Source: Bathymodiolus brooksi (taxonomy: Eukaryota > Mollusca > Bivalvia > Mytilida > Modiolidae). Taken from it: a stretch of DNA of 64,000 nt. The stretch lies in NCBI GenBank assembly GCA_963680875.1, contig OY804576.1:73661668-73725667 (forward strand), given 5' to 3'. The notes beneath the pieces were generated by a model, which had not been told where the DNA came from, ran no database searches, and was given only the letters and a program-made list of their open reading frames with translations. Positions within the stretch are counted from its first letter, which is position 1. Every line of letters begins with the position of its first letter. Below, in pieces: positions 59,301-63,837 of the stretch. Position numbers and translations under genes: made by a program.

Positions 59301-61631
59301 TTGAGTACACCTCACCTGAGTGGGATTCGAACTCACAATGTTAGTGGTGATAGGCACTAATTGCATAGGTAGTTATAAATCCAACTACCATACGATCACC
59401 ACCATGTCACTTGAAATAAGTCAAGTTACATTATCTAAATTTTCTTCTTTTGTTTATTTACTTATTATTGATATACACCTTGGAAAATAAATCAAAGGAA
59501 CAGCACTACAATTGTTCTTAATTGCATACTCAAACAAAAGTCTTAAAATTGACGAAATTTCATCATTAAGGAATGAATAGTACATAACATTTTTCAGGCT
59601 GAATGATTGTAGGCTCTATAATTTCAATTACAGAGATACATTTTTTTTACTTTTATAGTCATTAAAAATTCACAGTTCAATATTCAATACTCACTTCCTG
59701 TGACAGTAAGTGTTGTGGTTGTACTGGTTCCTGTTCCAAACTGGTTTACTGCAGAACATACATAGGTTCCTTCATCACTTTCAGCAGAACTGAAGATGGT
59801 GAGTGAAGGTACATTGACAGTAGATCCAGAGTATTTGTTATTATTGTTGCCAACGTTGATTGTGGTAGTGATGCCATTACCAGTACGTTGCCATGTGACA
59901 GATGTATGTTGAGGGTTAGAGGTCACTGTACATACCAAAGTAACAGAACTGCCCAAAAGAACAGAATAAGCATTTTGTTGTATCACAACATTTGGTGGGT
60001 CTGAAAAAAATAATTATCAAAATGAAATAAAATATACTTCCAATTGAAATGGTACCAATTCGAATTCAGTAATATATCGGTAATTATTTTCAATAAAATG
60101 CTTATTTTCAAACAACCAATCAGCGATGGGCCTCCAAAATCTTGAGCTATCAAAATCCAAGACGTCATCGTCAATGTCAGTACAATATTTTTCTCGATTT
60201 GTCTGTAAAAAAAATGTCATTGACCCCACGTCGCATTTAGAAATGAACTAACTTCTGATTAATATGTGGGTTTTCATCTCTCCAAACTGAAATTATGTAT
60301 CAGCAATCTGGATTGTTTTTGCGATAGCAGTTTTTTTTTATTACGAATGCAACAATTATAGTTAAACTGACCACATGCTCAGCTGTTGTCCGGTTGGTCA
60401 ATATAAATTCTTACTATCTTTCAAAAATTGGGTTATGGTTAGGGTTATGGTGTTTAAAACGCCACTTTCAACACTATTTCAGATATATCGTGACAGTCAG
60501 TTTTATTGGTGGAGGAAACCAGAGGACCCGGAGTAAACCACCGACCTGCCGCAAGTCACTGACAAACTTTATCACATAATGTTGTATCAAGTACACCTCA
60601 CCATGAGCAGGATTCGAACTCACGTTAGTGGTGATAGGCACTGATTACATAGGTAGTTGTAAATCCAACTACCATACGATCACGAAGACCCTTCAAAAAT
60701 TGGACGATCAAAGATGAATGAAAGGTTATATTATAACACAACCTCATATAGGATGTTGTGTAATTTTAATAAGTTTAAAAAAGACTTTTTTTGCATCTTG
60801 GATTTAGGGGGGGTGGGATCTAAAAATAGAATATACTTACTTCCAGTGACTGTCAGTGTTGTCTGTGAACTGGTACCAGTTCCTACAACATTGGTAGCAG
60901 TACATATATAAGCACCATTGTCATTCAAGTCAGCATTGTTGATACTCAGTGATGGAGAATTCACCAAAGAGCCACTGTACTTGCTTGAGGATACACTAAT
61001 GGATGTGGTGACTCCATTTTGAACTCTCTGCCATTGGACACTAGTATGAGTAGGTGAAGCTGTTACGGTACACTCCAATGTGACTGTTCCTCCGAGTGTG
61101 ACTTGGTAAGAGGGTTGAAGTACTTGGACAACAGGTACACCTACAAGATGAAAAACAATATTTCATTGTGGATAAAAATAACAACTACAAATTGGTATAA
61201 ATTGGTCTCGTAATTCTGTTCAGTTATCAGTTTTTATTTATTTTAGAATGATTTTAACAGGTTCCAATTTTCAAAATAAAGCTACAACGAAGGAATATTT
61301 AGTGAAATATAATTGGGCACTAATAACTTACTTCCTGTTACTGATAATGAAGTCTGTGAACTGGTTCCTGTTCCTACACTATTGGTAGCAGTACAGATAT
61401 AATTGCCAGAATCTGATTGGCCAACATTAGAAATTGTCAAAGATGGAGTGTTGACAGTAGATCCAGAATATTTATTAAGTCCAGTGTTGATGTTTGAGGT
61501 GACACCGTTAACAATTCTCTGCCAGAGTACACTGGTTTGGAATGGTGTTGCAGACACAGTACACTCTAAAGTGACTGTGTTACCAATCAGTACACTGTAG
61601 CTTGGCTGTAATACTTGTACATCAGGTACAT
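26024..61631 (-). CDS. Giant multi-Ig transmembrane receptor-like gene (27 Ig exons in window, 5' incomplete)
   Basis: Spliced gene of 32 recognisable coding exons, 8,600 coding bases in all. The order from 5' (right) to 3' (left) is 27 Ig-domain exons of 249-309 bases, a 123-base transmembrane exon, three cytoplasmic exons of 55, 51 and 36 bases, and a terminal exon ending in the stop at 26024. Ig exons 1-23 share one consensus: a Cys in the B strand (ECTV), a Trp in the C strand (VYWQR), the run [15 protein letters not shown], then [14 protein letters not shown] with the second Cys about 56 residues after the first. Donors are mostly GGAA/GTAAGT and all Ig introns are phase 1. No start codon or signal peptide was found right of 61631, so the 5' end probably lies beyond the window. 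The product should be a type I membrane protein with a long ectodomain. Titin- or hemicentin-like names would reflect Ig content only. Function in adhesion, immunity or self-recognition is inference. Confidence 0.88.
26468..26643. mobile_element. Palindromic MITE remnant
   Basis: Starts AGTGAAACCTGTCGAAACC and ends GTTTAGACAGGTTTA, with internal ACCTGTATAAACTGGACACC. It is an imperfect palindrome without coding capacity. Confidence 0.5.
26775..26985 (+). repeat. 54-bp tandem repeat, four copies
   Basis: Unit starts GATTTAAA..TTTTCCTTTG and ends AGTTTTATTGGT, at 26775, 26829, 26883 and 26938. It lies in the intron before the last coding exon. Confidence 0.85.
27214..27249 (-). CDS. Cytoplasmic micro-exon 3
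   Basis: 36 bases, phase 2-2, TTTCAG acceptor and GTAAGT donor. It encodes [11 protein letters not shown]. It was identified because its phase and splice sites fit both neighbours. It is skippable in frame. Confidence 0.72.
27331..27494. mobile_element. Palindromic MITE (AGGTCACC type), copy 1
   Basis: Starts ACAAACCTGTATTAAGAGGT and ends GGACAGGCTTGACTG. Internal AGACAGGTGACCTCTTATGA is a partial reverse copy of the start. Related to 27556-27972 and 48080-48240. Confidence 0.6.
27556..27972. mobile_element. Palindromic MITE (AGGTCACC type), copy 2, interrupted
   Basis: Starts TGTCTAACCTGTATTAAGAG and resumes at about 27800 with CTGTCTCAAAAGTGAGAAAA, ending CAAGCTTGACTGTA. About 200 bases of unrelated sequence sit in the middle, themselves bounded by AGTGCAAGACA / AGTGCAAGATA-like motifs, suggesting a nested insertion. 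Confidence 0.5.
28011..28060 (-). mobile_element. SINE core fragment
   Basis: GGGGGTTAGGGTTATGGTGT followed by the core as far as ATATTTCA. Confidence 0.65.
28112..28162 (-). CDS. Cytoplasmic exon 2
   Basis: 51 bases, phase 2-2, CAG acceptor and GTTAGT donor. It encodes [16 protein letters not shown]. It has two tyrosines in non-ITIM contexts and is skippable in frame. Confidence 0.78.
28249..28345 (+). other. tRNA-like sequence (class II, degenerate)
   Basis: GTGGCCGAGTGGTCTAGGG (A-box-like, as in Ser/Leu tRNAs) and GGGATCAAATTCC (B-box-like) are about 50 bases apart. The acceptor stem does not pair well. It is either a tRNA pseudogene or the head of another SINE. Confidence 0.4.
28411..28655 (+). 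mobile_element. SINE type A, full length, plus strand
   Basis: Head GGGCCATCATCATATGGTAG, B-box GAGATCGAATCTC, core intact, ending CACCATAAAACTAACC. One of the few copies antisense to the host gene. Confidence 0.82.
28950..29161 (-). mobile_element. SINE type A, internally deleted
   Basis: Head and tail are present. The central CAGTTTTATTGGTGGAGGAA segment is missing, leaving TTAGATCAGAGAAAACCACC. Confidence 0.75.
29447..29501 (-). CDS. Cytoplasmic exon 1
   Basis: 55 bases, phase 1 to 2, between CAG and GTATGC. It encodes [19 protein letters not shown]. The basic CRKKER run just inside the membrane fits a stop-transfer signal. The frame joins perfectly to exons on both sides, which supports so short an exon. 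Confidence 0.8.
29746..29945 (-). mobile_element. SINE type A, strongly diverged
   Basis: Recognisable order of core, middle and head (AACTCACAACTTTTAATGTG) but many substitutions. Probably an old copy. Confidence 0.6.
30087..30209 (-). CDS. Transmembrane exon
   Basis: 123 bases, phase 1-1. It encodes a short stalk ([15 protein letters not shown]), then a hydrophobic helix of about 23 residues ([20 protein letters not shown]) followed by CC and FTN. There is no charged residue inside the helix, so pairing with a charged adaptor through the membrane is not suggested. Donor is GTAAGT. Confidence 0.9.
30552..30815 (-). CDS. Ig exon 27 (membrane-proximal)
   Basis: 264 bases (88 residues), phase 1-1, starting [14 protein letters not shown]. 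It has [13 protein letters not shown] and [13 protein letters not shown], and ends FNVKEGTV. It is the last Ig domain, spliced straight into the transmembrane exon. Confidence 0.88.
31420..31560 (-). mobile_element. SINE fragment, diverged
   Basis: GAATGCCACTTTCAGCACTG and later GGAGAAAACCATTA; the head is absent. Confidence 0.45.
31694..32976 (-). mobile_element. SINE type A split by a nested insertion
   Basis: The tail and core lie at 31694-31847 and the tRNA-like head at 32868-32976 (GCGGGATTTGAACTCACAAC). The halves join in register once 31848-32867 is removed. Imperfect ~43-base direct repeats (31652-31693 and 32975-33018) flank the whole. Confidence 0.8.
31848..32867. mobile_element. 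1.02-kb element nested in a SINE
   Basis: Inverted ends CAGGGCTCTCAC / GTGAGCCCTG. CAGGG termini recall hAT elements, but no 8-bp target duplication is visible (at most one base). It contains dense GAGAGAAG / CTTCTCTC palindromic sequence at the left and no transposase. Confidence 0.65.
33076..33324 (-). CDS. Ig exon 26 (canonical I-set, multiplied acceptor)
   Basis: 249 bases (83 residues), phase 1-1, starting [14 protein letters not shown]. It has [12 protein letters not shown] and [12 protein letters not shown], with donor GTACGT. Its acceptor and first ~20 coding bases are repeated four times (33305-33455), giving candidate starts at 33324, 33366, 33402 and 33444. Confidence 0.86.
33305..33455 (-). 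repeat. Fourfold tandem copy of an exon acceptor
   Basis: Units of 42, 36 and 42 bases repeat the 5' end of Ig exon 26 with its TTTCAG acceptor (minus strand TTTTCAGCTGCTCCTTACGA). Confidence 0.88.
34040..34190 (-). repeat. Dispersed repeat (GTAGATATCTAATTTAGTGC), copy 3
   Basis: Reverse-orientation copy (CTAAATTTGATATCTACG, CATACCTGATGAAGGTTATT, TAGGCCCTTTGATTTTCTTG) inside an intron of the large gene. Confidence 0.65.
34416..34724 (-). CDS. Ig exon 25
   Basis: 309 bases, phase 1-1, starting [13 protein letters not shown]. It has [30 protein letters not shown] and [12 protein letters not shown], and ends LVVDTQ. It is a diverged member of the long type, placed between two short I-set exons. 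Confidence 0.87.
34831..34985 (+). repeat. Degenerate ~35-bp tandem repeat
   Basis: About four copies of a unit containing CTGCCACCTTATAAGACAAC, with drift between copies. Confidence 0.65.
35427..35681 (-). CDS. Ig exon 24 (canonical I-set)
   Basis: 255 bases (85 residues), phase 1-1, starting [14 protein letters not shown]. It has [12 protein letters not shown] and [13 protein letters not shown], and ends LTVDVQ. It lacks the NKYSGST insertion of exons 1-23 and matches an ordinary I-set domain. Confidence 0.88.
35854..36997. mobile_element. 1.14-kb inverted-repeat element with 6-bp target duplication
   Basis: Ends CATACCTGTTAACC / GGTTAACAGGTATG are flanked by CTTCAG at 35848-35853 and 36998-37003. 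The interior has recurrent GGAGATTT / GGGAGA motifs near each end and no transposase. Superfamily not assigned. Confidence 0.82.
37214..37513 (-). CDS. Ig exon 23
   Basis: 300 bases, phase 1-1, starting [14 protein letters not shown]. It has [16 protein letters not shown] and [12 protein letters not shown], and ends YLDVVG. It is the last exon of the central repeat type before the membrane-proximal set. Confidence 0.88.
37959..38310 (-). mobile_element. 155-bp-unit element, short copy with both ends
   Basis: Reverse orientation of the element at 8806-9796. It starts ACTAGAGGCTCAGTGGGC, has two units, and ends CATATTGCCTTTGGCAAGG. Confidence 0.75.
38405..39070 (-). mobile_element. 155-bp-unit array, second copy, end-truncated
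   Basis: Five units marked by AGAGGAGAAGATTT at about 38410, 38562, 38717, 38873 and 39028 (spacing 152-156). It abuts the intron edge of Ig exon 22. Confidence 0.72.
39129..39428 (-). CDS. Ig exon 22
   Basis: 300 bases, phase 1-1, starting [13 protein letters not shown]. It has [15 protein letters not shown] and [12 protein letters not shown], and ends YLNVEG with donor GGT T/GTAAGT. It borders the 155-bp-unit repeat element at 38405-39070. Confidence 0.87.
40015..40317 (-). CDS. Ig exon 21
   Basis: 303 bases, phase 1-1, starting [13 protein letters not shown]. It has [15 protein letters not shown] and [12 protein letters not shown], and ends LDVTG. The two cysteines are separated by 56 residues, intermediate between typical I-set and V-set spacing. 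Confidence 0.88.
40318..40968. other. Intron, no feature except a C tract
   Basis: Contains a run of about 14 C at 40868-40881. Otherwise nothing recognised. Confidence 0.45.
40969..41274 (-). CDS. Ig exon 20
   Basis: 306 bases, phase 1-1, starting [13 protein letters not shown]. It has [11 protein letters not shown] and [12 protein letters not shown], and ends VLNVAG. The F strand is the most divergent of the central exons (CLADN for CYATN). Confidence 0.88.
41275..42136. other. Intron with repeat remnant
   Basis: 41650-42080 is GGCCGCCAT-rich with a GGACGGATGGACGGATGAAT run and a CCCCGCTCCGC end. It resembles the terminus of an interspersed repeat, but I cannot bound it. Confidence 0.4.
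42137..42262 (-). mobile_element. SINE type C, truncated
   Basis: GTGAGTGAGTGTTGTTTAAC tail and AATTTTTCAGCTATATCATG core variant, then GATGATGATGAAGTCCG. The head is missing. Same family as 48668-49037. Confidence 0.65.
42410..42548 (-). mobile_element. SINE type A, head-truncated
   Basis: Tail TTGGTTGGTTTATGTTGTTT, core, and CGACCTGTCGCAAGTCACTG; it stops at TTTATCAC. Confidence 0.75.
42670..42719 (-). pseudogene. Duplicated fragment of Ig exon 19 3' end
   Basis: About 48 bases here repeat the last part of exon 19 (42742-42789) with roughly ten substitutions. The copy carries the FLDVVG-equivalent codons but lacks the rest of an Ig domain and any acceptor. It looks like a local slippage or partial duplication, not a usable exon. 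Confidence 0.7.
42744..43049 (-). CDS. Ig exon 19
   Basis: 306 bases, phase 1-1, starting [13 protein letters not shown]. It has [26 protein letters not shown] and [12 protein letters not shown], and ends FLDVVG. A truncated duplicate of its 3' end lies 22 bases into the following intron (42670-42719). Confidence 0.87.
44104..44403 (-). CDS. Ig exon 18
   Basis: 300 bases, phase 1-1, starting [13 protein letters not shown]. It has [15 protein letters not shown] and [12 protein letters not shown], and ends FLNVVG with donor GTAAGT. Confidence 0.88.
44583..44630 (+). mobile_element. SINE core fragment
   Basis: TGACCACCATGCTATAACTG and following core bases only, plus strand. Confidence 0.5.
44669..44900 (+). 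mobile_element. SINE type A with target-site duplication
   Basis: Plus-strand copy from GGGGGTTGTGGTCTTACGAT to a GGGTTAACCCTAACCCTAA end. It is flanked by CATTAAGAGATT at 44654-44665 and 44902-44913. Part of the middle region is deleted. Confidence 0.82.
45054..45356 (-). CDS. Ig exon 17
   Basis: 303 bases, phase 1-1, starting [13 protein letters not shown]. It has [11 protein letters not shown], the polar C' loop NGQQQSI, and [12 protein letters not shown]. It ends FLDITG with donor GTAGGT. Confidence 0.88.
45400..45465 (+). repeat. Dispersed repeat (GTAGATATC...), copy 4, truncated
   Basis: GTAGATATCAAATTTAGTGC and ACCTTCATCAGGTACGCTCA only. Confidence 0.6.
45466..46319. other. Intron, no feature
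   Basis: AT-rich. Nothing coding and no bounded repeat recognised. Confidence 0.45.
46320..46625 (-). CDS. Ig exon 16 (SPSATN subtype)
   Basis: 306 bases, phase 1-1, starting [13 protein letters not shown] without the usual proline. It has [13 protein letters not shown] and [12 protein letters not shown], and ends VLSISG. It resembles exons 5 and 7 more than its neighbours. Confidence 0.87.
46626..47097. other. Intron, no feature
   Basis: AT-rich with homopolymer runs. Confidence 0.45.
47114..47367 (-). mobile_element. SINE type A with 16-bp target duplication at a splice donor
   Basis: Full copy from core to head (CATACGATCACGACCATGAC). CAACAAAGTGTTTTAT occurs at 47098-47113 and 47367-47382. 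The right duplicate ends one base before the ACTTAC complement of exon 15's donor. Confidence 0.88.
47389..47694 (-). CDS. Ig exon 15
   Basis: 306 bases, phase 1-1. It has [15 protein letters not shown] and [12 protein letters not shown], and ends YLDVVG. Its donor hexamer (47383-47388) directly abuts the target-site duplication of an intact SINE. Confidence 0.88.
47795..47985. mobile_element. MITE-like remnant
   Basis: Begins TGGAACCTTGTTGTTTCAGA and ends AACAAGATTCAACTGTA, imperfectly inverted. Partly similar to 43115-43260 (TCGAACCTTGAAGTGG). Confidence 0.4.
47997..48067 (-). mobile_element. SINE core fragment
   Basis: TTTATGGTGTTTAATGCCAC through CAGTTTTATTGGTT, then cut by the MITE that follows. 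Confidence 0.65.
48080..48240. mobile_element. Palindromic MITE (AGGTCACC type), copy 3
   Basis: Starts AGTCAAACCTGTCCAAGC and ends CATAGAGGTTTGACTGTA, with AAAAGGTCACCTTTTTTTGT inside. The near-complete palindrome confirms the family. Confidence 0.65.
48276..48572 (-). CDS. Ig exon 14
   Basis: 297 bases, phase 1-1, starting [13 protein letters not shown]. It has [11 protein letters not shown] and the short linker [10 protein letters not shown], then [12 protein letters not shown], and ends YLDVAG. Confidence 0.88.
48668..49037 (-). mobile_element. SINE type C, full length
   Basis: Minus strand: head GGTTACCGCATCGATGGTGT, B-box GGGTTCGAGTGCC, middle, then core variant CATATAGCTGAAAAATTGCT-like and a CACTCACTCAC tail. 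A third SINE family here, with a head unrelated to types A and B. Confidence 0.72.
49345..49644 (-). CDS. Ig exon 13
   Basis: 300 bases, phase 1-1, starting [13 protein letters not shown]. It has [15 protein letters not shown] and [12 protein letters not shown], and ends FLDVIG with donor GTAAGT. Confidence 0.88.
49646..50201. other. Intron, no feature
   Basis: AT-rich. Nothing recognised. Confidence 0.45.
50202..50504 (-). CDS. Ig exon 12
   Basis: 303 bases, phase 1-1. Translated by hand from the acceptor it is open throughout, although it contains no long ATG-initiated frame. It starts [13 protein letters not shown], has [18 protein letters not shown] with a glycine-rich C-C' turn seen in no other exon, then [12 protein letters not shown], and ends YLDVVG. 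Confidence 0.86.
50505..51455. other. Intron, no bounded feature
   Basis: Short local duplications (GAAATCAAT / AGAATAATCA around 50510-50650). Otherwise AT-rich. Confidence 0.45.
51456..51761 (-). CDS. Ig exon 11
   Basis: 306 bases, phase 1-1, starting [13 protein letters not shown]. It has [11 protein letters not shown] and [12 protein letters not shown], and ends YLDVVG with donor GTATGT. Confidence 0.88.
51884..52080 (-). mobile_element. SINE type A, 5'-truncated
   Basis: GGGGGTTAGGGTTATGGTG tail and core; the head stops at GAACTCACGTTAGT. TTCATTATA flanks it at 51875-51883 and 52081-52089, fitting a target duplication. Confidence 0.8.
52496..52748 (-). mobile_element. SINE type A with long flanking duplication
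   Basis: Full copy. About 55 bases at 52437-52491 are repeated with changes at 52751-52804 (both contain TTTAATGTGTTTTT and ACATTATAATA). Confidence 0.85.
52808..53110 (-). CDS. Ig exon 10
   Basis: 303 bases, phase 1-1, starting after CAG with [13 protein letters not shown]. It has [11 protein letters not shown] and [12 protein letters not shown], and ends YLDVVG. A SINE lies about 60 bases past its donor, flanked by a duplicated copy of the donor-proximal intron. Confidence 0.88.
53338..53492 (-). mobile_element. SINE type A, head-truncated
   Basis: ATAGGGTTAGGGTTATGGTG tail, core, then TTTATCATATAATGTTGGAT where it stops. Confidence 0.75.
53898..54203 (-). CDS. Ig exon 9
   Basis: 306 bases, phase 1-1, starting [13 protein letters not shown]. 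It has [26 protein letters not shown] and [13 protein letters not shown], and ends LNVIG. It mixes features of the SPSATN subtype (EATYVCFA) with a normal N-terminal strand. Confidence 0.87.
54481..54606 (-). mobile_element. SINE type C, truncated and diverged
   Basis: GTGAGTGAGTGATCATTGTT tail and GAGATGATGATGTC; core eroded. Confidence 0.55.
54780..55082 (-). CDS. Ig exon 8
   Basis: 303 bases, phase 1-1, starting [13 protein letters not shown]. It has [12 protein letters not shown] and [12 protein letters not shown], and ends FLDVYG. The frame is uninterrupted. Confidence 0.88.
55127..55190 (-). mobile_element. SINE tail fragment
   Basis: GATTAATTGATTGGTGTTTA and the core start to CTATATCGTGGCG. 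Confidence 0.6.
55468..55610 (-). mobile_element. SINE type A, head-truncated
   Basis: ATAGGGTTAAGGTTATGTTA tail and core; it ends at CAAACTTTATCACTA. Confidence 0.72.
55679..55984 (-). CDS. Ig exon 7 (SPSATN subtype)
   Basis: 306 bases, phase 1-1, starting [13 protein letters not shown]. It has [13 protein letters not shown], the linker [13 protein letters not shown] and [12 protein letters not shown]. It is the nearest relative of exon 5 two exons upstream. Confidence 0.87.
56207..56335 (+). repeat. ~67-bp tandem duplication
   Basis: Two copies of a unit with CACACTCACAATAAG, GATGTTCATAA-type and CAAAATGAGTGGGAGATGA. Confidence 0.7.
56635..56707 (-). mobile_element. SINE core fragment
   Basis: TTTTATGGTGTTTAACGCCA to CAGTTTTATTGGTG. 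Confidence 0.65.
56976..57275 (-). CDS. Ig exon 6
   Basis: 300 bases, phase 1-1. It has [16 protein letters not shown] and [12 protein letters not shown], and ends FLDVVG with donor GTATGT. It is the common NPTHTS subtype, sitting between two SPSATN-type exons. Confidence 0.88.
57443..57640 (-). mobile_element. SINE type A, partial head
   Basis: (GGTTT)n tail in place of GGGTTA, core, then GCTCGAACTCACAACCC; the A-box part is missing. Confidence 0.75.
57646..58071. other. Intron, no feature
   Basis: AT-rich. Nothing recognised. Confidence 0.45.
58072..58377 (-). CDS. Ig exon 5 (SPSATN subtype)
   Basis: 306 bases, phase 1-1. The start [13 protein letters not shown] lacks the usual proline. 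It has [13 protein letters not shown] and [13 protein letters not shown], with donor GGCA/GTAAGT. It belongs with exons 7 and 16 to a distinct subtype. Confidence 0.86.
58459..58562 (+). repeat. ~22-bp degenerate tandem repeat
   Basis: About five copies of GTTACTCTCCAGCAAATAA with drift. Confidence 0.75.
58776..59081 (-). CDS. Ig exon 4
   Basis: 306 bases, phase 1-1. It has [10 protein letters not shown] and [12 protein letters not shown], and ends FLDVIG. From here inward the G-strand ending changes from LTVTG to FLDV-G, marking the central repeat type. Confidence 0.88.
59155..59405 (-). mobile_element. SINE type A, full length
   Basis: TGGTTGGTTTATGGTGTTTA tail, full core, head ending CATACGATCACCACCATG. 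Confidence 0.82.
59695..60000 (-). CDS. Ig exon 3
   Basis: 306 bases, phase 1-1, starting [13 protein letters not shown]. It has [10 protein letters not shown] and [12 protein letters not shown], and ends LTVTG with donor GTGAGT. It is one of the exons closest in sequence to the first Ig of the downstream paralogous gene (APTVTIQQPSYSV). Confidence 0.88.
60432..60691 (-). mobile_element. SINE type A with 12-bp target duplication
   Basis: GGTTATGGTTAGGGTTATGG tail, core and head. TTCAAAAATTGG occurs at 60420-60431 and 60692-60703. Confidence 0.85.
60841..61140 (-). CDS. Ig exon 2
   Basis: 300 bases, phase 1-1. It has [22 protein letters not shown] and the ending LTVTG. It is separated from exon 1 by only 191 bases, the shortest Ig-Ig intron here. 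Confidence 0.88.
61332..61631 (-). CDS. Ig exon 1 (first in window)
   Basis: 300 bases, phase 1-1. It begins after ..TTAG with [13 protein letters not shown], has [10 protein letters not shown] and [12 protein letters not shown], and ends LSVTG before donor GTAAGT. The LSVTG ending, shared with exons 2-3 and with the signal-peptide-bearing paralogue at 2901-6701, suggests a position near the protein's N-terminus. Confidence 0.88.
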
Positions 61632-63104
61632 CTAATAAAACAAATAGATTTCATAAACAACACATGAACAATCACAGGAAGAGGGTTAAAGGGAAATAAC
61701 TTGAATCTAATAAAAACTCATTTTATTTAATATTTTCTCAAATATATATTTGCTTATGAATAATGCAGATAAACATAATAGAAAACTCCATGATAGATTG
61801 AACGTTTGTTTTACAGCATTTTAAAGTTGTTTTTTAGCAAGGTGTCGAAAGGTGGAGGAAGATGGACATCCAATTTGAAAAGCAGCGTTGCTAAGTAACA
61901 GGTAAACCTGCTCACTTAAGGTACCAGTCGGAACCTGCCTTTATGTGATCTGAGCATGAACGAACACATGTATCTGTCATTGGTAAAAAGAACAGTGATC
62001 AATTATCTCAACTGCTAATCTATACTTTAAATTCAAATATTTGCTGATGTCCTATTCATATACCATTCATTTACATCCAAAAGAATAATTATGTAAATTA
62101 AAAATTTTACAACAATATTTTGTTTCAACATATTTCCAATATACTTATAGTAACTGTTAAGTGTTAAGTGTTATACATGTAGTCTGCAAAATTTGTTTAA
62201 AGTAAAGCAAGATAAAAAAAAAATACAAAAACTATGCTACTTTACATACGATGTGTATCAAACTATAAAATAAAACTAATATATCAATAAATATGAAAGA
62301 CTAGTTGAAGAATAAGACAAGAGTTAAATATAACTCTTTATCACATATTTTGTTGCAATATGTTGATTTTTGCATGCCCAATAATAGCTAACAGTCAGTG
62401 TTGGTTATTTGCCCTCCCTCATGGCAAATACGGGGCAAATATCCGTTTTGCCCTCATATATCCGTATTTGCCCCCGTATTCAACTTCCGGTATCCGTGCA
62501 GTGGTCTCAAAGATTATATGTCAAAGTACAAGGAAAGATGATGCATAAAGATATGCATAAAATCGTATTTCAATCAAATTAACACATTTCAACATATTGG
62601 AATAAATTTTAAATAACTTGAAACGGAATAATTAGCTCAAATATATACGTCGTGCTGAATAGGAATTTCCATTCAAATGTCAACGTCTTGGGTAGATTTT
62701 ACAAACAGTTTCTAACGTCATTGTACAGATCGACATTGTTTGGTATATTTTTTAAACCAGATTCGAAACAAAAATATTTGCAAGTTGAACAAAAGCAACT
62801 CTATTAAGGATTTATTTTCGCTATTTGTCTGTTCATAGATCTTTTTTGCAATATAAAAGTCAATGCTTGGAGAAGGTCAATGTAAAATATGTGATAAAAA
62901 GATTATGACATGAAATTTTCCATATGGTCCCTGGTATCAACCCTCGACCCACATCAGCCCTCCAGCTTCGCAGTCGGGCTTGATCTGGGAGTCTCTGGCT
63001 AATACCAGGGCCGATATGGAAAATGTCATGTAATAATCTCTTAATATGACTCAGTAAAACATTGATATTATCAAAATATAAAATTCACAAAGTAACAAGG
63101 GGGG
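61632..63104. other. Upstream intron or 5' region of large gene; no exon found
   Basis: No signal peptide or Ig exon was found here on the minus strand. A foldback at 62899-63040 is listed separately. Confidence 0.45.
62899..63040. mobile_element. Foldback MITE-like palindrome
   Basis: GACATGAAATTTTCCATATG and GTCCCTGGTAT pair with ATACCAGGGC and CGATATGGAAAATGTCATGT about 70 bases away. Arms are about 35 bases. Confidence 0.7.
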
Positions 63105-63203
63105 TGGTTTGGGTTATGGTGTTTAACGCCACTTTCAACAATATTTCATCTATATCGTGGCGGTCAGTTTTATTGGTGGAGGAAACAGGAGTACCCGGAG
63201 AAA
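63105..63203 (-). mobile_element. SINE core fragment
   Basis: GGTTTGGGTTATGGTGTTTA to TACCCGGAGAAAG. Confidence 0.7.
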
Positions 63204-63331
63204 GCTAAAGATCATGAAAATTTGATAGAAATCATTAAAATATAACTACACTATTAACGATCTATAATGTTAGATTTTTGTTACGGTAAATCCACTTAAT
63301 TAGAAAACTTATCATAAGGATAAGATTAAGG

Positions 63332-63462
63332 ATTTAATAGGTGTTTAATGCCTCTTTCGACAACATTTTCATTATACTGTAGCAGTCAGTTTTATTAGTA
63401 TAGGAAAATGATTTATTAGGAAGAAAATCATGGACCTACGGCATATTACTTATCACTTGATG
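63332..63462 (-). mobile_element. SINE fragment, diverged
   Basis: AGGTGTTTAATGCCTCTTTC and GCAGTCAGTTTTATTAGTAT; the rest eroded. Confidence 0.5.
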
Positions 63463-63555
63463 AAAATTTGATAAAAGGTCACAATACATGCATCAATTCT
63501 AGATATTTATGTACACTTTACAATTATAGCCTTTTGATGAAGGCAATACATGTTT

Positions 63556-63747
63556 TTTAATCAACTCAATGAAAGCATATTGACAGAGGACGAAGTCTGA
63601 GGTCGATATACTATCATCGTTTAATCAACTCAATGAAAGTATATTGACAGAGGACGAAGTCTGAGGTCGATATACTATCATCTTTTAATCAACTCAATGA
63701 AAGTATATTGACAGAGAATGAAATCTGAGGTCGATATACCATCATTC
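63556..63747 (+). repeat. 64-bp tandem repeat, three copies
   Basis: Unit begins TTTAATCAACTCAATGAAAG and ends GGTCGATATACTATCATC, at 63556, 63620 and 63684. The third copy is more diverged. Confidence 0.9.
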
Positions 63748-63837
63748 AATAGATAAAAGCATGTATTGACCGATATAAAAAAGTTGCAATTGTATTATTT
63801 ATAAATTGTGATTTGTAAATTCATGACACTATTTATA

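Noticed and set aside
60420..60445. Telomeric or interstitial telomere sequence
   Set aside because: The TTAGGG-like motifs occur only once to three times, always at SINE ends.
26024..61631. Dscam-like mutually exclusive splicing
   Set aside because: I see no repeated selector or docking sequences in the introns, and the exons look like tandem domains, not alternatives for one position. Only transcripts could settle it.
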